Below, in pieces: positions 23,994-33,117 of a DNA stretch of 64,000 nucleotides. A model generated the notes under the pieces. The model did not search any database. It saw nothing but the letters and a program-made list of their open reading frames with translations, and had not been told where the DNA came from. Both the position numbers and the translations under genes were made by a program. Numbering within the stretch: position 1 is the first letter of the stretch; each line of letters opens with the position of its first letter. The DNA is taken from the NCBI GenBank assembly GCA_902826245.1, contig CADEEA010000001.1, forward strand, positions 62,001 through 126,000, written 5' to 3'. The stretch is from an uncultured Alphaproteobacteria bacterium. GTDB taxonomy: Bacteria > Pseudomonadota > Alphaproteobacteria > Caulobacterales > Aquidulcibacteraceae.

Positions 23994-25140
23994 GCGCTAC
24001 AACCATCCCATGACATATGCAGCAATCACCGGCTGGGGCGCGGCCATGCCCCCTTCCGTGCTCTCCAACCGGGATCTCTCCACCTTCCTCGACACCAATG
24101 ACGAGTGGATCACCACGCGCACCGGCATGAAAGAGCGCCGCGTCAGCCATGTCAGCGGCATCGAGATGGCCATCATCGCCGCTCAGCGGGCGATCGCCGC
24201 CGCCGGCCTTGATGGCAAGGACATCGACCTCATCGTCTACGGCTCGTGCAGTAATGACGAGCAAGTTCCGAACGCCAGCTCCGGCGTACAAGCGGCCATC
24301 GGCGCCAAGCACGCCGCTTCCATGGACATCAACACCGCCTGCACCAGCTTCCTCTATTCGCTCTCCACCGCCACGGCGATGATCCGTACCGGCGTGGTCA
24401 AAAACGCGCTCGTCATCGGCGTTGAGATCATTTCGCCATTCATGGATTGGGACAACCGCAATGTTGCGGTCCTGTTCGGCGACGGCTGCGCGGCCGTGGT
24501 CGTACAAGCGAGCGAGCGCGAGGAAGGCGTGATCGGCGAGCAGCTCGGCTGCCTCGCCGATGTGCGCCACACGTTGCGCGTGCGCGGCATGGGCACCGCC
24601 TATTGCAATCTCGACGTCACCGCCGGCATCACGTCGTGGGATTTCGACGGCCAGGAAATTTTCCGCCACGCCGTTCAAGGCATGGTGCAAGCCAGCGCCG
24701 CGGTAATGAAAAAGTGCGGCGTCACGCCTGACGACATCGATCTTGTCGTCCCGCACCAAGCCAATCTTCGCATCATCGAAGCTGTCGTGAGTCGCGCCGG
24801 CGTGCCGATGGACAAAGTTATGCTTACCGTTCAGCGTTACGGCAACATGAGCGCCGCCACCGTTCCCGTCGCGCTCACCGAAGCCATCGAGGAAGGCCGT
24901 GTGAAGCCCGGGAGCCTTATCCTCATGCCGGCTTTTGGCGCGGGACTTACAGTTTGCGCGCACTTGGTGCGCTGGGGCGAGCGCACAACCCCGCTCGGCC
25001 TGAGCGACGCCGCCTTCCCGCCGACAAAACTAACCGCGCTCGAACAGGTCAACGCCATCCGCGCCAAGAAAGCCGAAGGCGCCGCCCGCTCCGCCGATGG
25101 CATGCGCAAGGCGAGATTGGTTGAGACAAGCACGAAATAG
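23992..25140 (+). CDS. Beta-ketoacyl-ACP synthase III-like (FabH-type) enzyme
   Basis: 382 residues from ATG 23992; ATG 24010 (MTYAAITGWG) is equally possible as neither has a clear ribosome-binding site. Catalytic triad of the thiolase fold: Cys117 in NTACTSFLY, His in VPHQANLRII and Asn in QRYGNMSAATVP. FabH condenses acetyl-CoA with malonyl-ACP. The C-terminus has about 45 extra residues (GLSDAAFPPTKLTALEQVNA...) beyond typical FabH, and no fab genes are adjacent, so this is likely a paralogue with a special starter acid or an AHL/alkene-like pathway role. Confidence 0.85.
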   Translation: MRYNHPMTYAAITGWGAAMPPSVLSNRDLSTFLDTNDEWITTRTGMKERRVSHVSGIEMAIIAAQRAIAAAGLDGKDIDLIVYGSCSNDEQVPNASSGVQAAIGAKHAASMDINTACTSFLYSLSTATAMIRTGVVKNALVIGVEIISPFMDWDNRNVAVLFGDGCAAVVVQASEREEGVIGEQLGCLADVRHTLRVRGMGTAYCNLDVTAGITSWDFDGQEIFRHAVQGMVQASAAVMKKCGVTPDDIDLVVPHQANLRIIEAVVSRAGVPMDKVMLTVQRYGNMSAATVPVALTEAIEEGRVKPGSLILMPAFGAGLTVCAHLVRWGERTTPLGLSDAAFPPTKLTALEQVNAIRAKKAEGAARSADGMRKARLVETSTK

Positions 25141-25166
25141 ATGGCCGGCTTGGCCGCCTCCGCGCC

Positions 25167-26153
25167 TCACCCGAACACGCGACTCTCAACTTCCCCATGC
25201 CATTCCCAGGCATCCGCAATGATCGCGTCAAGCCCGCGCGAGGGCGACCAGCCGAGTTCGCGCCGCGCCAGCGCGTTGTCGGCGACAAGCGCAGGCGCAT
25301 CGCCGTCGCGGCGCGGCGCGGAAGCCGCCGGCACGTCTCTGCCGGTGACGCGCTTAATCGCCGCCAGCAATTCACGCACGGTTACGCCATCTCCGGTGCC
25401 CAGATTGGCGGCTAGCGGTTCCCCGCCTGCGAGCAATCGCTCCGCCGCACGCACGTGCGCGTCCGCCAGATCGAGCACATGCACGTAGTCGCGCAGGCAC
25501 GTGCCGTCGCGCGTATCGTAATCGTCCCCAAAAACCTTGAACCCGTCGCGTCGACCTAACAACGTGAATAATGCAAGCGGAATCGCGTGCGTCTCCGGCG
25601 AGTGACGCTCCCCTATGCGCTCTTTCGGCGCGGCGCCAGCGGCATTGAAATAACGAAGATGCGCGAATTTCATGCGGTAGGCGCGCGCAAAGTCCTGACT
25701 GGCTCGCTCAATGGCGAGCTTGGTCCAGCCATAGGGATTGATCGGGTTTTGCGGGTGGGTTTCGTCCATCGGCAGGCGCAGCGGCGCGCCATACGTGGCG
25801 CAGGTGGACGAAAACACCAAGGCTGCGCACTGCGCCTCCCGCATGGCGTTCAGAAGCGTCAGCGAACCGGCGAAATTATTGTCCCAAAAACTCGCCGGGT
25901 CCTTGACCGATTCCCCCACCTCGATCAGTCCCGCGCAATGCAGCACGAGTTCCGGCCTGTGCTCGGCGAACGCGGCTTTCAAACGCGCGGCGTCGCGGAT
26001 GTCGCCCTCGATCAGAGGGCCCCATTTCGCGAATTGGGCATGGCCGTTATAGAGATTGTCGTAGACGACAGGCTTATGGCCGGCCGCCGCAAGCGCCAGA
26101 CAGCAATGTGCGCCGATATAGCCAGCGCCCCCCGTGACCAGAATTGTCGCCAT
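25167..26153 (-). CDS. galE: UDP-glucose 4-epimerase
   Basis: 328 residues from MATILVTGGAGYIGAHCCLA. Extended SDR: TGGAGYIG NAD site, DNLYNGHAQF, VFSSTCATYG with the catalytic Thr/Ser, and PYGWTKLAIE with YxxxK, then FNAAGAAPKERIGERH, DYDTRDGTCLRDYVHVLDLA. These are GalE signatures. It interconverts UDP-glucose and UDP-galactose for LPS or exopolysaccharide. It is divergent from pgi, the two starts 28 bp apart, so they share a compact promoter region. Confidence 0.94.
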   Translation of the reverse strand: MATILVTGGAGYIGAHCCLALAAAGHKPVVYDNLYNGHAQFAKWGPLIEGDIRDAARLKAAFAEHRPELVLHCAGLIEVGESVKDPASFWDNNFAGSLTLLNAMREAQCAALVFSSTCATYGAPLRLPMDETHPQNPINPYGWTKLAIERASQDFARAYRMKFAHLRYFNAAGAAPKERIGERHSPETHAIPLALFTLLGRRDGFKVFGDDYDTRDGTCLRDYVHVLDLADAHVRAAERLLAGGEPLAANLGTGDGVTVRELLAAIKRVTGRDVPAASAPRRDGDAPALVADNALARRELGWSPSRGLDAIIADAWEWHGEVESRVFG

Positions 26154-26181
26154 CGCCGCAGCCTGATAGAGCATCGCGCGC

Positions 26182-27687
26182 ATGGACGCCAATCAAAACC
26201 AGACCCGGCCAAACCCTGCCTGGGCCGCAATCGCCACCGAGGCCGAACGCCTCAAACGAACCAAATTACTCGATCTGTTCGCCGCCGACCCCACCCGCGC
26301 CGAGGCGCTGACCTTCGCCGCTCCACACCTGATCGCGGATTTTTCCAAGCAACGCATCGATGCGCCTGCGCTGGCGGCCGTGGCGAAGTTGGCTGAGGCG
26401 ATGGACTTCGAGGGCTGGCGCGAGAAGATGTTCTCAGGCGGGATTGTTAACGCCACCGAAGGCCGCTCAGCCATGCACTGGGCATTGCGCGCCAGTGACC
26501 CGCCGCCGGAGGTTCGCGCGGCGCAAGCCAAGATGGCCGCCTTTGCACAGCGCATCCGCCGCGACGTGGATTCAGTCGTTCACCTGGGTATTGGCGGCTC
26601 GGACTTAGGCCCGCGGCTCATCATCGATGCTCTTGGCGCACACCGCGTTCGCGGCATTAAGGTGCGCTTTGCGGCCAATGTCGATGGCGCCGACGTGCGC
26701 GACGCCATCGACGGGCTCAACCCCTCACGCACGTTGCTGATTGTCGCGTCGAAGACATTCACCACCCAGGAGACGCTCGCCAACGCTGAATTCGTACGCG
26801 CCTGGGGACCCGCGCATCTCGCCGCAGCAACCGCCGCACCGGAAAAAGCCGTGGCCTGGGGGGTCCCTCGCGACAATGTGTTTCCGTTCTGGGATTGGGT
26901 TGGCGGGCGCTATTCGCTGTGGTCGAGCGTTAGCCTCGCTTGCTTCATCGCGCTCCCAACCGGCGCTTTTCACCGCCAGCTCGTGGGCGCGGAGGAGATG
27001 GACGCCCACTTCCGCTCCGCGCCGTTCATGCGCAACCTGCCCGCGCTTTCCGCGGCCATCCAAATGTGGAATCGCGAAGCGCTCGGGCATGAATCCTACG
27101 CTCTTATCCCCTATTCCGAGCGCCTGCGTTTGCTGCCTGCGTACATGCAACAGCTGGAAATGGAATCGAACGGCAAGGGCGTTTCGCGCGACGGCGAAAG
27201 GCTTGCGCGATCCGCTTGCGGCGTGACCTGGGGTGCGGCTGGGACCAATGCGCAGCACTCCTTCTTTCAATTGCTGCACCAGGGCGTGCGGGAGATCCCG
27301 GTGGAGTTGCTCGTCAATGCCGGCGCCCATGAGGGCCCGCCCGCCCACCGCGCCAAGGTGTTCGCCAACGCGCTGGCGCAGGCGCGCGCTTTGATGGTCG
27401 GCAAAACGTCAGGCGAGCCGCATCGCGCGTTTCCCGGCGATCGCGCGTCAACGTTGATGGCGATCGACGCACTATCCCCAGAGGCGCTGGGCGCATTGCT
27501 CGCCTTCTACGAGCATCGCACATTCACCCAAGCGGTGCTGGCCGGCATCAACCCCTTCGACCAATTCGGGGTCGAACTCGGCAAGGAAATGGCGAACGCG
27601 CTGCTGCCAGCACTTGAGGGCGGGCAAACGCCAGCGGGGGTGGACGCCAGCACGGCGACATGGTTGAGGAGACTGCGTGCGCAGTGA
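26182..27687 (+). CDS. pgi: Glucose-6-phosphate isomerase
   Basis: 501 residues. It interconverts glucose 6-phosphate and fructose 6-phosphate. Motifs: VVHLGIGGSDLGPRLIIDAL, VASKTFTTQETLANA, the signature FPFWDWVGGRYSLWSSVSLA, WGAAGTNAQHSFFQLLHQG (catalytic His region) and GINPFDQFGVELGKEMA with the active Lys. Length is slightly short of E. coli Pgi (549) but normal for alphaproteobacteria. It supplies fructose 6-phosphate for GDP-mannose synthesis by the AGE isomerase, hexomutase and ManC in this region. Confidence 0.96.
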   Translation: MDANQNQTRPNPAWAAIATEAERLKRTKLLDLFAADPTRAEALTFAAPHLIADFSKQRIDAPALAAVAKLAEAMDFEGWREKMFSGGIVNATEGRSAMHWALRASDPPPEVRAAQAKMAAFAQRIRRDVDSVVHLGIGGSDLGPRLIIDALGAHRVRGIKVRFAANVDGADVRDAIDGLNPSRTLLIVASKTFTTQETLANAEFVRAWGPAHLAAATAAPEKAVAWGVPRDNVFPFWDWVGGRYSLWSSVSLACFIALPTGAFHRQLVGAEEMDAHFRSAPFMRNLPALSAAIQMWNREALGHESYALIPYSERLRLLPAYMQQLEMESNGKGVSRDGERLARSACGVTWGAAGTNAQHSFFQLLHQGVREIPVELLVNAGAHEGPPAHRAKVFANALAQARALMVGKTSGEPHRAFPGDRASTLMAIDALSPEALGALLAFYEHRTFTQAVLAGINPFDQFGVELGKEMANALLPALEGGQTPAGVDASTATWLRRLRAQ

Positions 27688-27714
27688 AGTGCGTTGATAG
27701 GCCAGGGGGCTGCA

Positions 27715-28065
27715 ATGAGACTCGGAAAAATGGCGATCGCGCTTGCATGCTTGGCGCTTTTGGGCGCGTGCGCGAGCATGATCACTGGCGGGCCGCTTAT
27801 TCGCGAAGGCGAGCCAACCGGGACTATCGAGGTCGTCAACGGATCGAGCCGCAACGTGGACGTGGTGCTGATCTCGGCCTGCAGCGCTTCGACTTATGGC
27901 TTGAACCGCCTGCCGGATGGCGCGGCAATTCCGCCGGGCCGCAGCTACCGGTTCACTGTGTCGGCAGGCTGCTGGGACGTCGGCGCTGGCGTCATCGGTT
28001 ATGGCGACGCGTTCCAGCGAATGGAGGTGCGCGCGGGAGGAGGCGTGCGCTACACCGTCAACTAG
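27715..28065 (+). CDS. Small predicted lipoprotein
   Basis: 116 residues from MRLGKMAIALACLALLGACA; the LGAC lipobox marks Cys19 as the lipidation site. The mature domain is beta-rich: GTIEVVNGSSRNVDVVLISA, IPPGRSYRFTVSAGCWDVGA, MEVRAGGGVRYTVN, with two cysteines (C60-type CSAST and C85-type GCWDV). No family name is recognised. It starts 27 bp after pgi on the same strand, which may be coincidental. Confidence 0.75.
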   Translation: MRLGKMAIALACLALLGACASMITGGPLIREGEPTGTIEVVNGSSRNVDVVLISACSASTYGLNRLPDGAAIPPGRSYRFTVSAGCWDVGAGVIGYGDAFQRMEVRAGGGVRYTVN

Positions 28066-28192
28066 CCTCCCAGTCCTGGCGCAAGCATCGGCGAAGCGCC
28101 GTTACTTCCCGATCGGCCCTCTGGGGAACGCGCACGTCGCAGGGGCCGCTGGACGCAGGGGCGGATAGATTACACCCTGCCCCGCGCCAAGT

Positions 28193-28208
28193 CGCTGAAA
28201 TTTCAGCG
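28193..28208. repeat. 16-bp perfect palindrome upstream of the DUF2793 gene
   Basis: CGCTGAAATTTCAGCG is self-complementary and ends 49 bases before the start at 28258. It is placed where an operator or promoter would be expected. The remaining intergenic sequence 28066-28257 shows nothing else. Confidence 0.5.
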
Positions 28209-28257
28209 AATCACGACCGCCAATCCGACCGAGTCCGTGGGCGGTTAAGCTTCTCCC

Positions 28258-29853
28258 ATGAGCGAGCAATCTACCAATCTTCAATTACCCTTCTTGCAGG
28301 CCGGTCAGGCGCAGAAGCATATTACCGTCAACGAGAGCCTGCTCTTGTTCGACGCACTGGTGCAGATGGCGGTCGCGTCGGCCACAACGACAACACAACC
28401 CGCCTCCCCCGCTGACGGATCGGTGTACATCCTGCCCACGGGAAAAACCGGCGCCGATTGGGCGCCGATGGCCGACAACGCGCTTGCCTATTATCGCGAC
28501 GGCGCGTGGACCGCGATCACTCCGCGCGAGGGCTTCACCGCGTGGTGCAAGGACAGCGACAAAGCCCTGGTCTTCAATGGTACGACCTGGGGCGACCTCG
28601 GCGTCGCCGCCGCACCCGCCGACTTTGCCTTCGCAGGGGACATTTCGCCCGCGCTGATCGGCGCCGACCAGCACGACTACAACCCAGCCGGATTGTCCGG
28701 TGCGGCTATATTGCGCCTGTCGAGCGATGCGCGGCGCGCGATCACCGGCCTGCAAGGCGGCGCCGATGGCCGCGTGCTCTTCCTCGCCAATGTCGGCGCC
28801 AACCCGATATTGCTCACTAACGCCTCGGCGGCCTCGACCGCCGCGAACCGGTTCGTCATGCTGGGCGATATCGAACTCGCGCCAGACGCAATGGCGAAGT
28901 TCCTCTATGACACGACCGCGCAACGCTGGCGGCTTGTGTCGCATGCGACTTCGAAATGCGTGGTCGACGAGTTCACCGCGTCCGGAACCTGGACCAGGCG
29001 CGCTGGCGCGGTTTGTGTCGACGTGGCCTGCATCGGGGCTGGCGGCGGCGGCGGCGGCGGCGCGCGCACCGCGAGCGGCAATACTTCCTCCGGCGGCGGC
29101 GGGGGTGGCGGCGGCGCTCGATCTTGCGCCAATATCAGCGCTTCCGCACTCTCCGCTACCGAGACAGTCACCGTCGGCGCGGGCGGCGCGGGCGGAACGG
29201 GCGCGACCAGCAACGGGACCGCTGGATCAAATGGCGCCGCTGGCGGACGTACAACTTTTGCCAATGGCACAGATCATGGCTTGTCCGCATATGGCGGCGG
29301 CGGCGGCGCGGGCGGGCAGCTCGCCGGGAATTCTGGCGGCGGTGGCGGCGGCAGCCCTCTTGGCGCAGGGGGAAATGGATCAGGCGCCACTGGCGGCGGG
29401 GCGGCGCTTGGCGCTGGCGCGGGCGGTTCTGGCGCGAGCGGCGCGGGTGGCGTGAGCCAGGGCGCGGGCGGCGCGGGCTGCGCCAACGCTTCCGCGGGGG
29501 GGAGCAGTTTTGGATCGAGCGGCCTGGCCGGCGCAGGCGGGGGCTCGGGCGGCGGTGTAAGCGCGACGCCGACAGCCCAAGCGGGCGGTGCGGGATCAAG
29601 CTCCAACGGATCGACGCCCGGGGGTGCGGCAGGAATCGTGAGCGGCGGCGCAGGCGGTCCTGGCACAAGCACAAAATACGGCGGCGGCGCCTCCGGCGGC
29701 GGCGGCGCGGGTCACGCATCCGGCGCCGGCGGGGCCGGCGGCGTGGGCGGCAATGGCGCTGGCGGCGGCGGCGGCGGCTCAGCCGTTGGCGGCAATGGCG
29801 GCGCCGGCGGCGCCGGCGGCAACGGCTATGTGCGTGTGGTCACGTGGTTTTGA
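28258..29853 (+). CDS. DUF2793 protein with long glycine-rich C-terminal domain
   Basis: 531 residues. The N-terminal 110 residues (LQLPFLQAGQAQKHITVNES, DGSVYILPTGKTGADWAPMA) are DUF2793, a domain found in phage and gene-transfer-agent structural proteins and in glycine-rich surface proteins. A middle part (about 120-250) precedes about 280 residues that are over half Gly, in runs such as GAGGGGGGGG with Ala, Ser and Asn, ending NGYVRVVTWF. There is no signal peptide. The last strand is shared by phage tail-like glycine-rich domains. It is convergent with the type I exporter genes, which begin 15 bp past its stop; export by them is an inference. Confidence 0.75.
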   Translation: MSEQSTNLQLPFLQAGQAQKHITVNESLLLFDALVQMAVASATTTTQPASPADGSVYILPTGKTGADWAPMADNALAYYRDGAWTAITPREGFTAWCKDSDKALVFNGTTWGDLGVAAAPADFAFAGDISPALIGADQHDYNPAGLSGAAILRLSSDARRAITGLQGGADGRVLFLANVGANPILLTNASAASTAANRFVMLGDIELAPDAMAKFLYDTTAQRWRLVSHATSKCVVDEFTASGTWTRRAGAVCVDVACIGAGGGGGGGARTASGNTSSGGGGGGGGARSCANISASALSATETVTVGAGGAGGTGATSNGTAGSNGAAGGRTTFANGTDHGLSAYGGGGGAGGQLAGNSGGGGGGSPLGAGGNGSGATGGGAALGAGAGGSGASGAGGVSQGAGGAGCANASAGGSSFGSSGLAGAGGGSGGGVSATPTAQAGGAGSSSNGSTPGGAAGIVSGGAGGPGTSTKYGGGASGGGGAGHASGAGGAGGVGGNGAGGGGGGSAVGGNGGAGGAGGNGYVRVVTWF

Positions 29854-29868
29854 CGACTGCTGCGGGGC

Positions 29869-31137
29869 CTATTCCTCGCGGAGCGATCGCCACAGGGTCT
29901 GGTTCAGCGGCTCCAGCAGATATTGCAGCGCCGTGCGCTTGCGCGTCGGCACCACAACTTGGGCCGGCAAGCCGGCGCGTAATCTGCGCGAGCCGTTGCC
30001 GCCGCTGCGGTCAAGCGCGCTTCGTTCCTCAGGCGGCACAACCACCTGCACTAGAAAATAGGGCCTGCCCGTGCGTTCGTCGGTGAAGCGATCGGCGGAA
30101 ACCTGACGAACTTCGCCATGCACGATCGGCAAGTTACGCCCGCCGAAGGCTGTAATGCGCACCTCCGTGACCTGGCCGATCTGAAGATCGTCAGCGTCCT
30201 CCGGGCGGACCTGAGCTTCCACGATCAAGTCCTGCCCCTCTGGAACCACGTCCATCAAGCGCTCGCCACCGCGCACGACGCCGCCGACCGTATGCACCTG
30301 CAGTCCGACAATCAGGCCATCGGCGGGGGCCCGCAGGCGGGTCTGCTCCAATTGTTCGCGCGCGCCAGCCAATTGCGGCGCAAGTTCCGCCAACATCGCA
30401 TCGACCCGGCGCAGATCCTGATAACGCTCCTGCTGGGTCGAAGCGATCAGCGCCGTCAATTCGGAACGACGTCCGTTCAGTTCGGCGAGTTGACGTTCAA
30501 GCGCACGCAGCCGTGTCTCTGGGGCAAACTCCTCCTCCGCCAGCGCCCGCATGCCGGCAATCTCTTGCCCGAGCAACATTTCCTGGCGCGCAATCGACGT
30601 TATCTCACCGCGATACCCAACGATCCGCGCGTCGTAGGCGCTCCAGGCGCCGCCGCCGCCTATTTCACGTTGGTGACGCTGGAACGCAGCCTCGGCGACT
30701 TCGCGGTCGCTCGGATCGAGTGCGGCCCACTCCGGCGGCCGGCTAAGCGTGGTCGTGCCGCCCCGCTCGGCGGTAAGGCGAGCGCGCTGCATCTGCAGAT
30801 CGACCACCTGGGAAAGCAGCGCCTGCTCTCTTGCGACAAGTTCAGGCGCCCCCAACTCGATCAGTATCTGACCGCGCTCGACGTGATCGCCTTCCTTGAT
30901 GGCGAGGCGCGAAACAACGCCGCCGTCGCGATGTTGAACGGTCTGCCGGTTGCCAGACACCACCACCACGCCCGACGCCACCACGGCCGCGTCGAGCGGG
31001 GTCAAGGCGGCCCAGCCGCCAAATCCCAAGAAAAACGCCGCCAGTGCCAACAAGCCGGCGCGGATTTCGTTCTTTCCGGAATCCCCTTCCGCCATTTCTT
31101 TGTCATCGTCTGTGTTGTCGATGGCCTCGACGTTCAT
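29869..31137 (-). CDS. Type I secretion membrane-fusion protein (PrtE/RsaE, HlyD family)
   Basis: 422 residues. One transmembrane helix at about 28-48 (AGLLALAAFFLGFGGWAALT), then the HlyD lipoyl-like half motif QTVQHRDGGVVSRLAIKEGD, a coiled-coil region (about 90-260, with EQALLSQVVDLQMQRARLTA and REQLEQTRLRAPADGLIVGL), and the beta-barrel region to a TLWRSLREE tail typical of PrtE/HlyD. It links the inner-membrane ABC transporter to an outer-membrane TolC-type channel. Start overlaps the upstream exporter stop by 4 bp. No TolC homologue is in the window. Confidence 0.92.
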   Translation of the reverse strand: MNVEAIDNTDDDKEMAEGDSGKNEIRAGLLALAAFFLGFGGWAALTPLDAAVVASGVVVVSGNRQTVQHRDGGVVSRLAIKEGDHVERGQILIELGAPELVAREQALLSQVVDLQMQRARLTAERGGTTTLSRPPEWAALDPSDREVAEAAFQRHQREIGGGGAWSAYDARIVGYRGEITSIARQEMLLGQEIAGMRALAEEEFAPETRLRALERQLAELNGRRSELTALIASTQQERYQDLRRVDAMLAELAPQLAGAREQLEQTRLRAPADGLIVGLQVHTVGGVVRGGERLMDVVPEGQDLIVEAQVRPEDADDLQIGQVTEVRITAFGGRNLPIVHGEVRQVSADRFTDERTGRPYFLVQVVVPPEERSALDRSGGNGSRRLRAGLPAQVVVPTRKRTALQYLLEPLNQTLWRSLREE

Positions 31138-32900
31138 GGCCGCCGTCCTCCGTCCGACACTACCACTGGGCGCTGTCCGCCCGCCGGCGGCGGTGCAAAC
31201 TTCGCGGCAATTTGGTCTCGCGGACCGAACGCCTCAATGCGGCCGTCCTGAACCACGAGCAATTTGTCAGCGATATTCATGAAGCCGGCGCGGTGAGCCA
31301 CCACTACAGCCGAAGCGCCGCGTTCACGGCCCGCCTTCAACGCGTTGATGAGCGCCAATTCGCCCTCGGCGTCGAGATGGGCGTTCGGCTCATCCAGAAC
31401 GATAAATACTGGATCGCGGTAGAGCGCGCGCGCCAGCGCGACGCGTTGTGCCTGTCCCGCTGAAATACCCTTGCCGTTTGGTCCGATCTCGGTGTCGTAG
31501 CCGCGGGGCATATTGAGGATGAGGTCGTGCACGCCCGCGATCTTGGCGGCGGCGACGACAGCGCGGTCGATCTCTTCTTGGTCGTAGCCAAGCAGATGCT
31601 CGAAACGACAAATGTTGTGGGAAATCGTGCCGCCGAACAGAGCCACTTCCTGGGGAAGATAGCCGACAAACCGGCCAAGCAAATCGGCTGACCAATCGGT
31701 GAGTTTGGCGCCATCGAGGCGAACGGCGCCTTGATCGGGATTGGAAGCCCCAGCGATCGCTCGCATCAAGGTCGTTTTTCCCGCGCCACTCGGGCCAACG
31801 ACGCCGACAATCTCGCCTGGCTCGACGCGAAAACTCGCGCCAGACAGGAGCAACCTGTCCCCCGCAGGTGATCGCACCGAAACAGATTCTACCGAAAGCA
31901 GGCCGCGCGGGCTCGGCAGCGTGGTGTGCTCACGTTGATTGTTCTGGGATTTCAGCACCGCCTTGAGGGTTTGGTAGGCTTGGCTGCCCTGCTCGAACTG
32001 CCTCCAGGCGCCGACCACAAGCTCCAGTGGCGCATAAGCGCGCGCGGTGAGGATCGAGGCGGCGATGATGCCTCCGGCGGACATTTGCTGATCCACCGCC
32101 AAATAAGCGCCCAAACCCAAGGATGCCGATTGCAACATGAGGCGGAAGAAGCGGGTTGAGGAAGAATAGATGGCGTTCGCGCTGGTCGCCTTGCTTGTGG
32201 CGTGCGAGAGCTTCTCGCGTGCTTGCAGCTGGCGGCGGATAAGCGCGCCTTGCATGCCGAGCGCACGCGCCGACTCTCCGTGGGCGGCATCCGCCATTTG
32301 CATAGAATACATCGCGCCAGAGGCTTGGTCGTTGGCGCGCATGGCGCTGCGGATGGCGCGCTGGTTGACCAGGGCGATCCCGACCAGGGCGATCCCTCCG
32401 CCGAGCGCCAGCCACCCGATCCAGGGGTGGATCATGAAACAAACGGCGATGTAGAGCGGGGTCCAGGGCGTATCGACCAGCGCCAGGGCCGGCTGACCTG
32501 AAATTGCCGCGCGCAAGGCGTCGAACTCGCGCAACACGTGCACCTGTCCCGCGGCCTTCTTGCCTTCGGGGTCCAGGGCGGCGCTCAGCACGCGCGGGGC
32601 GAGCAGGCGGTCAAAACGCTTCGCCATGGCCGCCAGCAGCCCCATCCGTATCGCGTCAAGGAAAGCGAGCACCGCCAGGGCGCCAAGCAGCACAGCAGAG
32701 AGATAAAGCAGCGTCAGAATACCGCCCGAGGCCAGAACCCGGTCATAGACCTGCATCATGTAGATGGAGGGAGCGAGATAAAGGATGTTCAAGGCGGCGC
32801 TGAACAGAATGACATAGCCTACATGGCGCCGGCAGGCGTCCAGGGCGGCCCCAATTATGTCAGCGTCAGCTTTCCTACGGTCTGGTTTATTCGTGCCCAT
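31134..32900 (-). CDS. Type I secretion ABC exporter (PrtD/RsaD family)
   Basis: 588 residues. Transmembrane domain about 25-300 (VGYVILFSAALNILYLAPSI, LLYLSAVLLGALAVLAFLDA, ...) without a C39 peptidase domain, then the nucleotide-binding domain with Walker A GPSGAGKTT (369-377), signature ISAGQAQRVALARAL (479-493), and Walker B VFIVLDEPNAHLD (498-510). This is the PrtD subtype exporting RTX-type proteins with C-terminal signals. In C. crescentus the S-layer exporters RsaD/RsaE lie beside O-antigen genes, as here. The gene is first of the two-gene operon. Confidence 0.94.
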   Translation of the reverse strand: MGTNKPDRRKADADIIGAALDACRRHVGYVILFSAALNILYLAPSIYMMQVYDRVLASGGILTLLYLSAVLLGALAVLAFLDAIRMGLLAAMAKRFDRLLAPRVLSAALDPEGKKAAGQVHVLREFDALRAAISGQPALALVDTPWTPLYIAVCFMIHPWIGWLALGGGIALVGIALVNQRAIRSAMRANDQASGAMYSMQMADAAHGESARALGMQGALIRRQLQAREKLSHATSKATSANAIYSSSTRFFRLMLQSASLGLGAYLAVDQQMSAGGIIAASILTARAYAPLELVVGAWRQFEQGSQAYQTLKAVLKSQNNQREHTTLPSPRGLLSVESVSVRSPAGDRLLLSGASFRVEPGEIVGVVGPSGAGKTTLMRAIAGASNPDQGAVRLDGAKLTDWSADLLGRFVGYLPQEVALFGGTISHNICRFEHLLGYDQEEIDRAVVAAAKIAGVHDLILNMPRGYDTEIGPNGKGISAGQAQRVALARALYRDPVFIVLDEPNAHLDAEGELALINALKAGRERGASAVVVAHRAGFMNIADKLLVVQDGRIEAFGPRDQIAAKFAPPPAGGQRPVVVSDGGRRP

Positions 32901-33117
32901 GCGGTCCCCTGACCCAATCTCGCAATCGTTTGGGCCCTATACAACATGAAAGCTCAGCCAGCGCGAGCCCTCGGCGCCATTGGATTGAGGGGCCGGTGTC
33001 GTGACGTCTCGGAGACATCGCCCCCTGGACACTCGCCGCCACAATTTGCTGCGGCGGTCAGAGCAGCCGACTTGGGCATACCCTGGCGCGACAAAGCGGC
33101 GAAAATTGCAGGTAGCA

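Noticed and set aside
29040..29850. Possible CRISPR-like or tandem-repeat array in the glycine-rich region
   Set aside because: No constant repeat-spacer pattern; it is low-complexity coding sequence in a continuous reading frame.
28956..30086. 376-residue Arg-rich forward ORF overlapping the glycine-rich region
   Set aside because: A +1 shadow of GGC-rich codons reading as CGG/GCG; it also crosses the stop of the DUF2793 gene and the start of the convergent PrtE gene.
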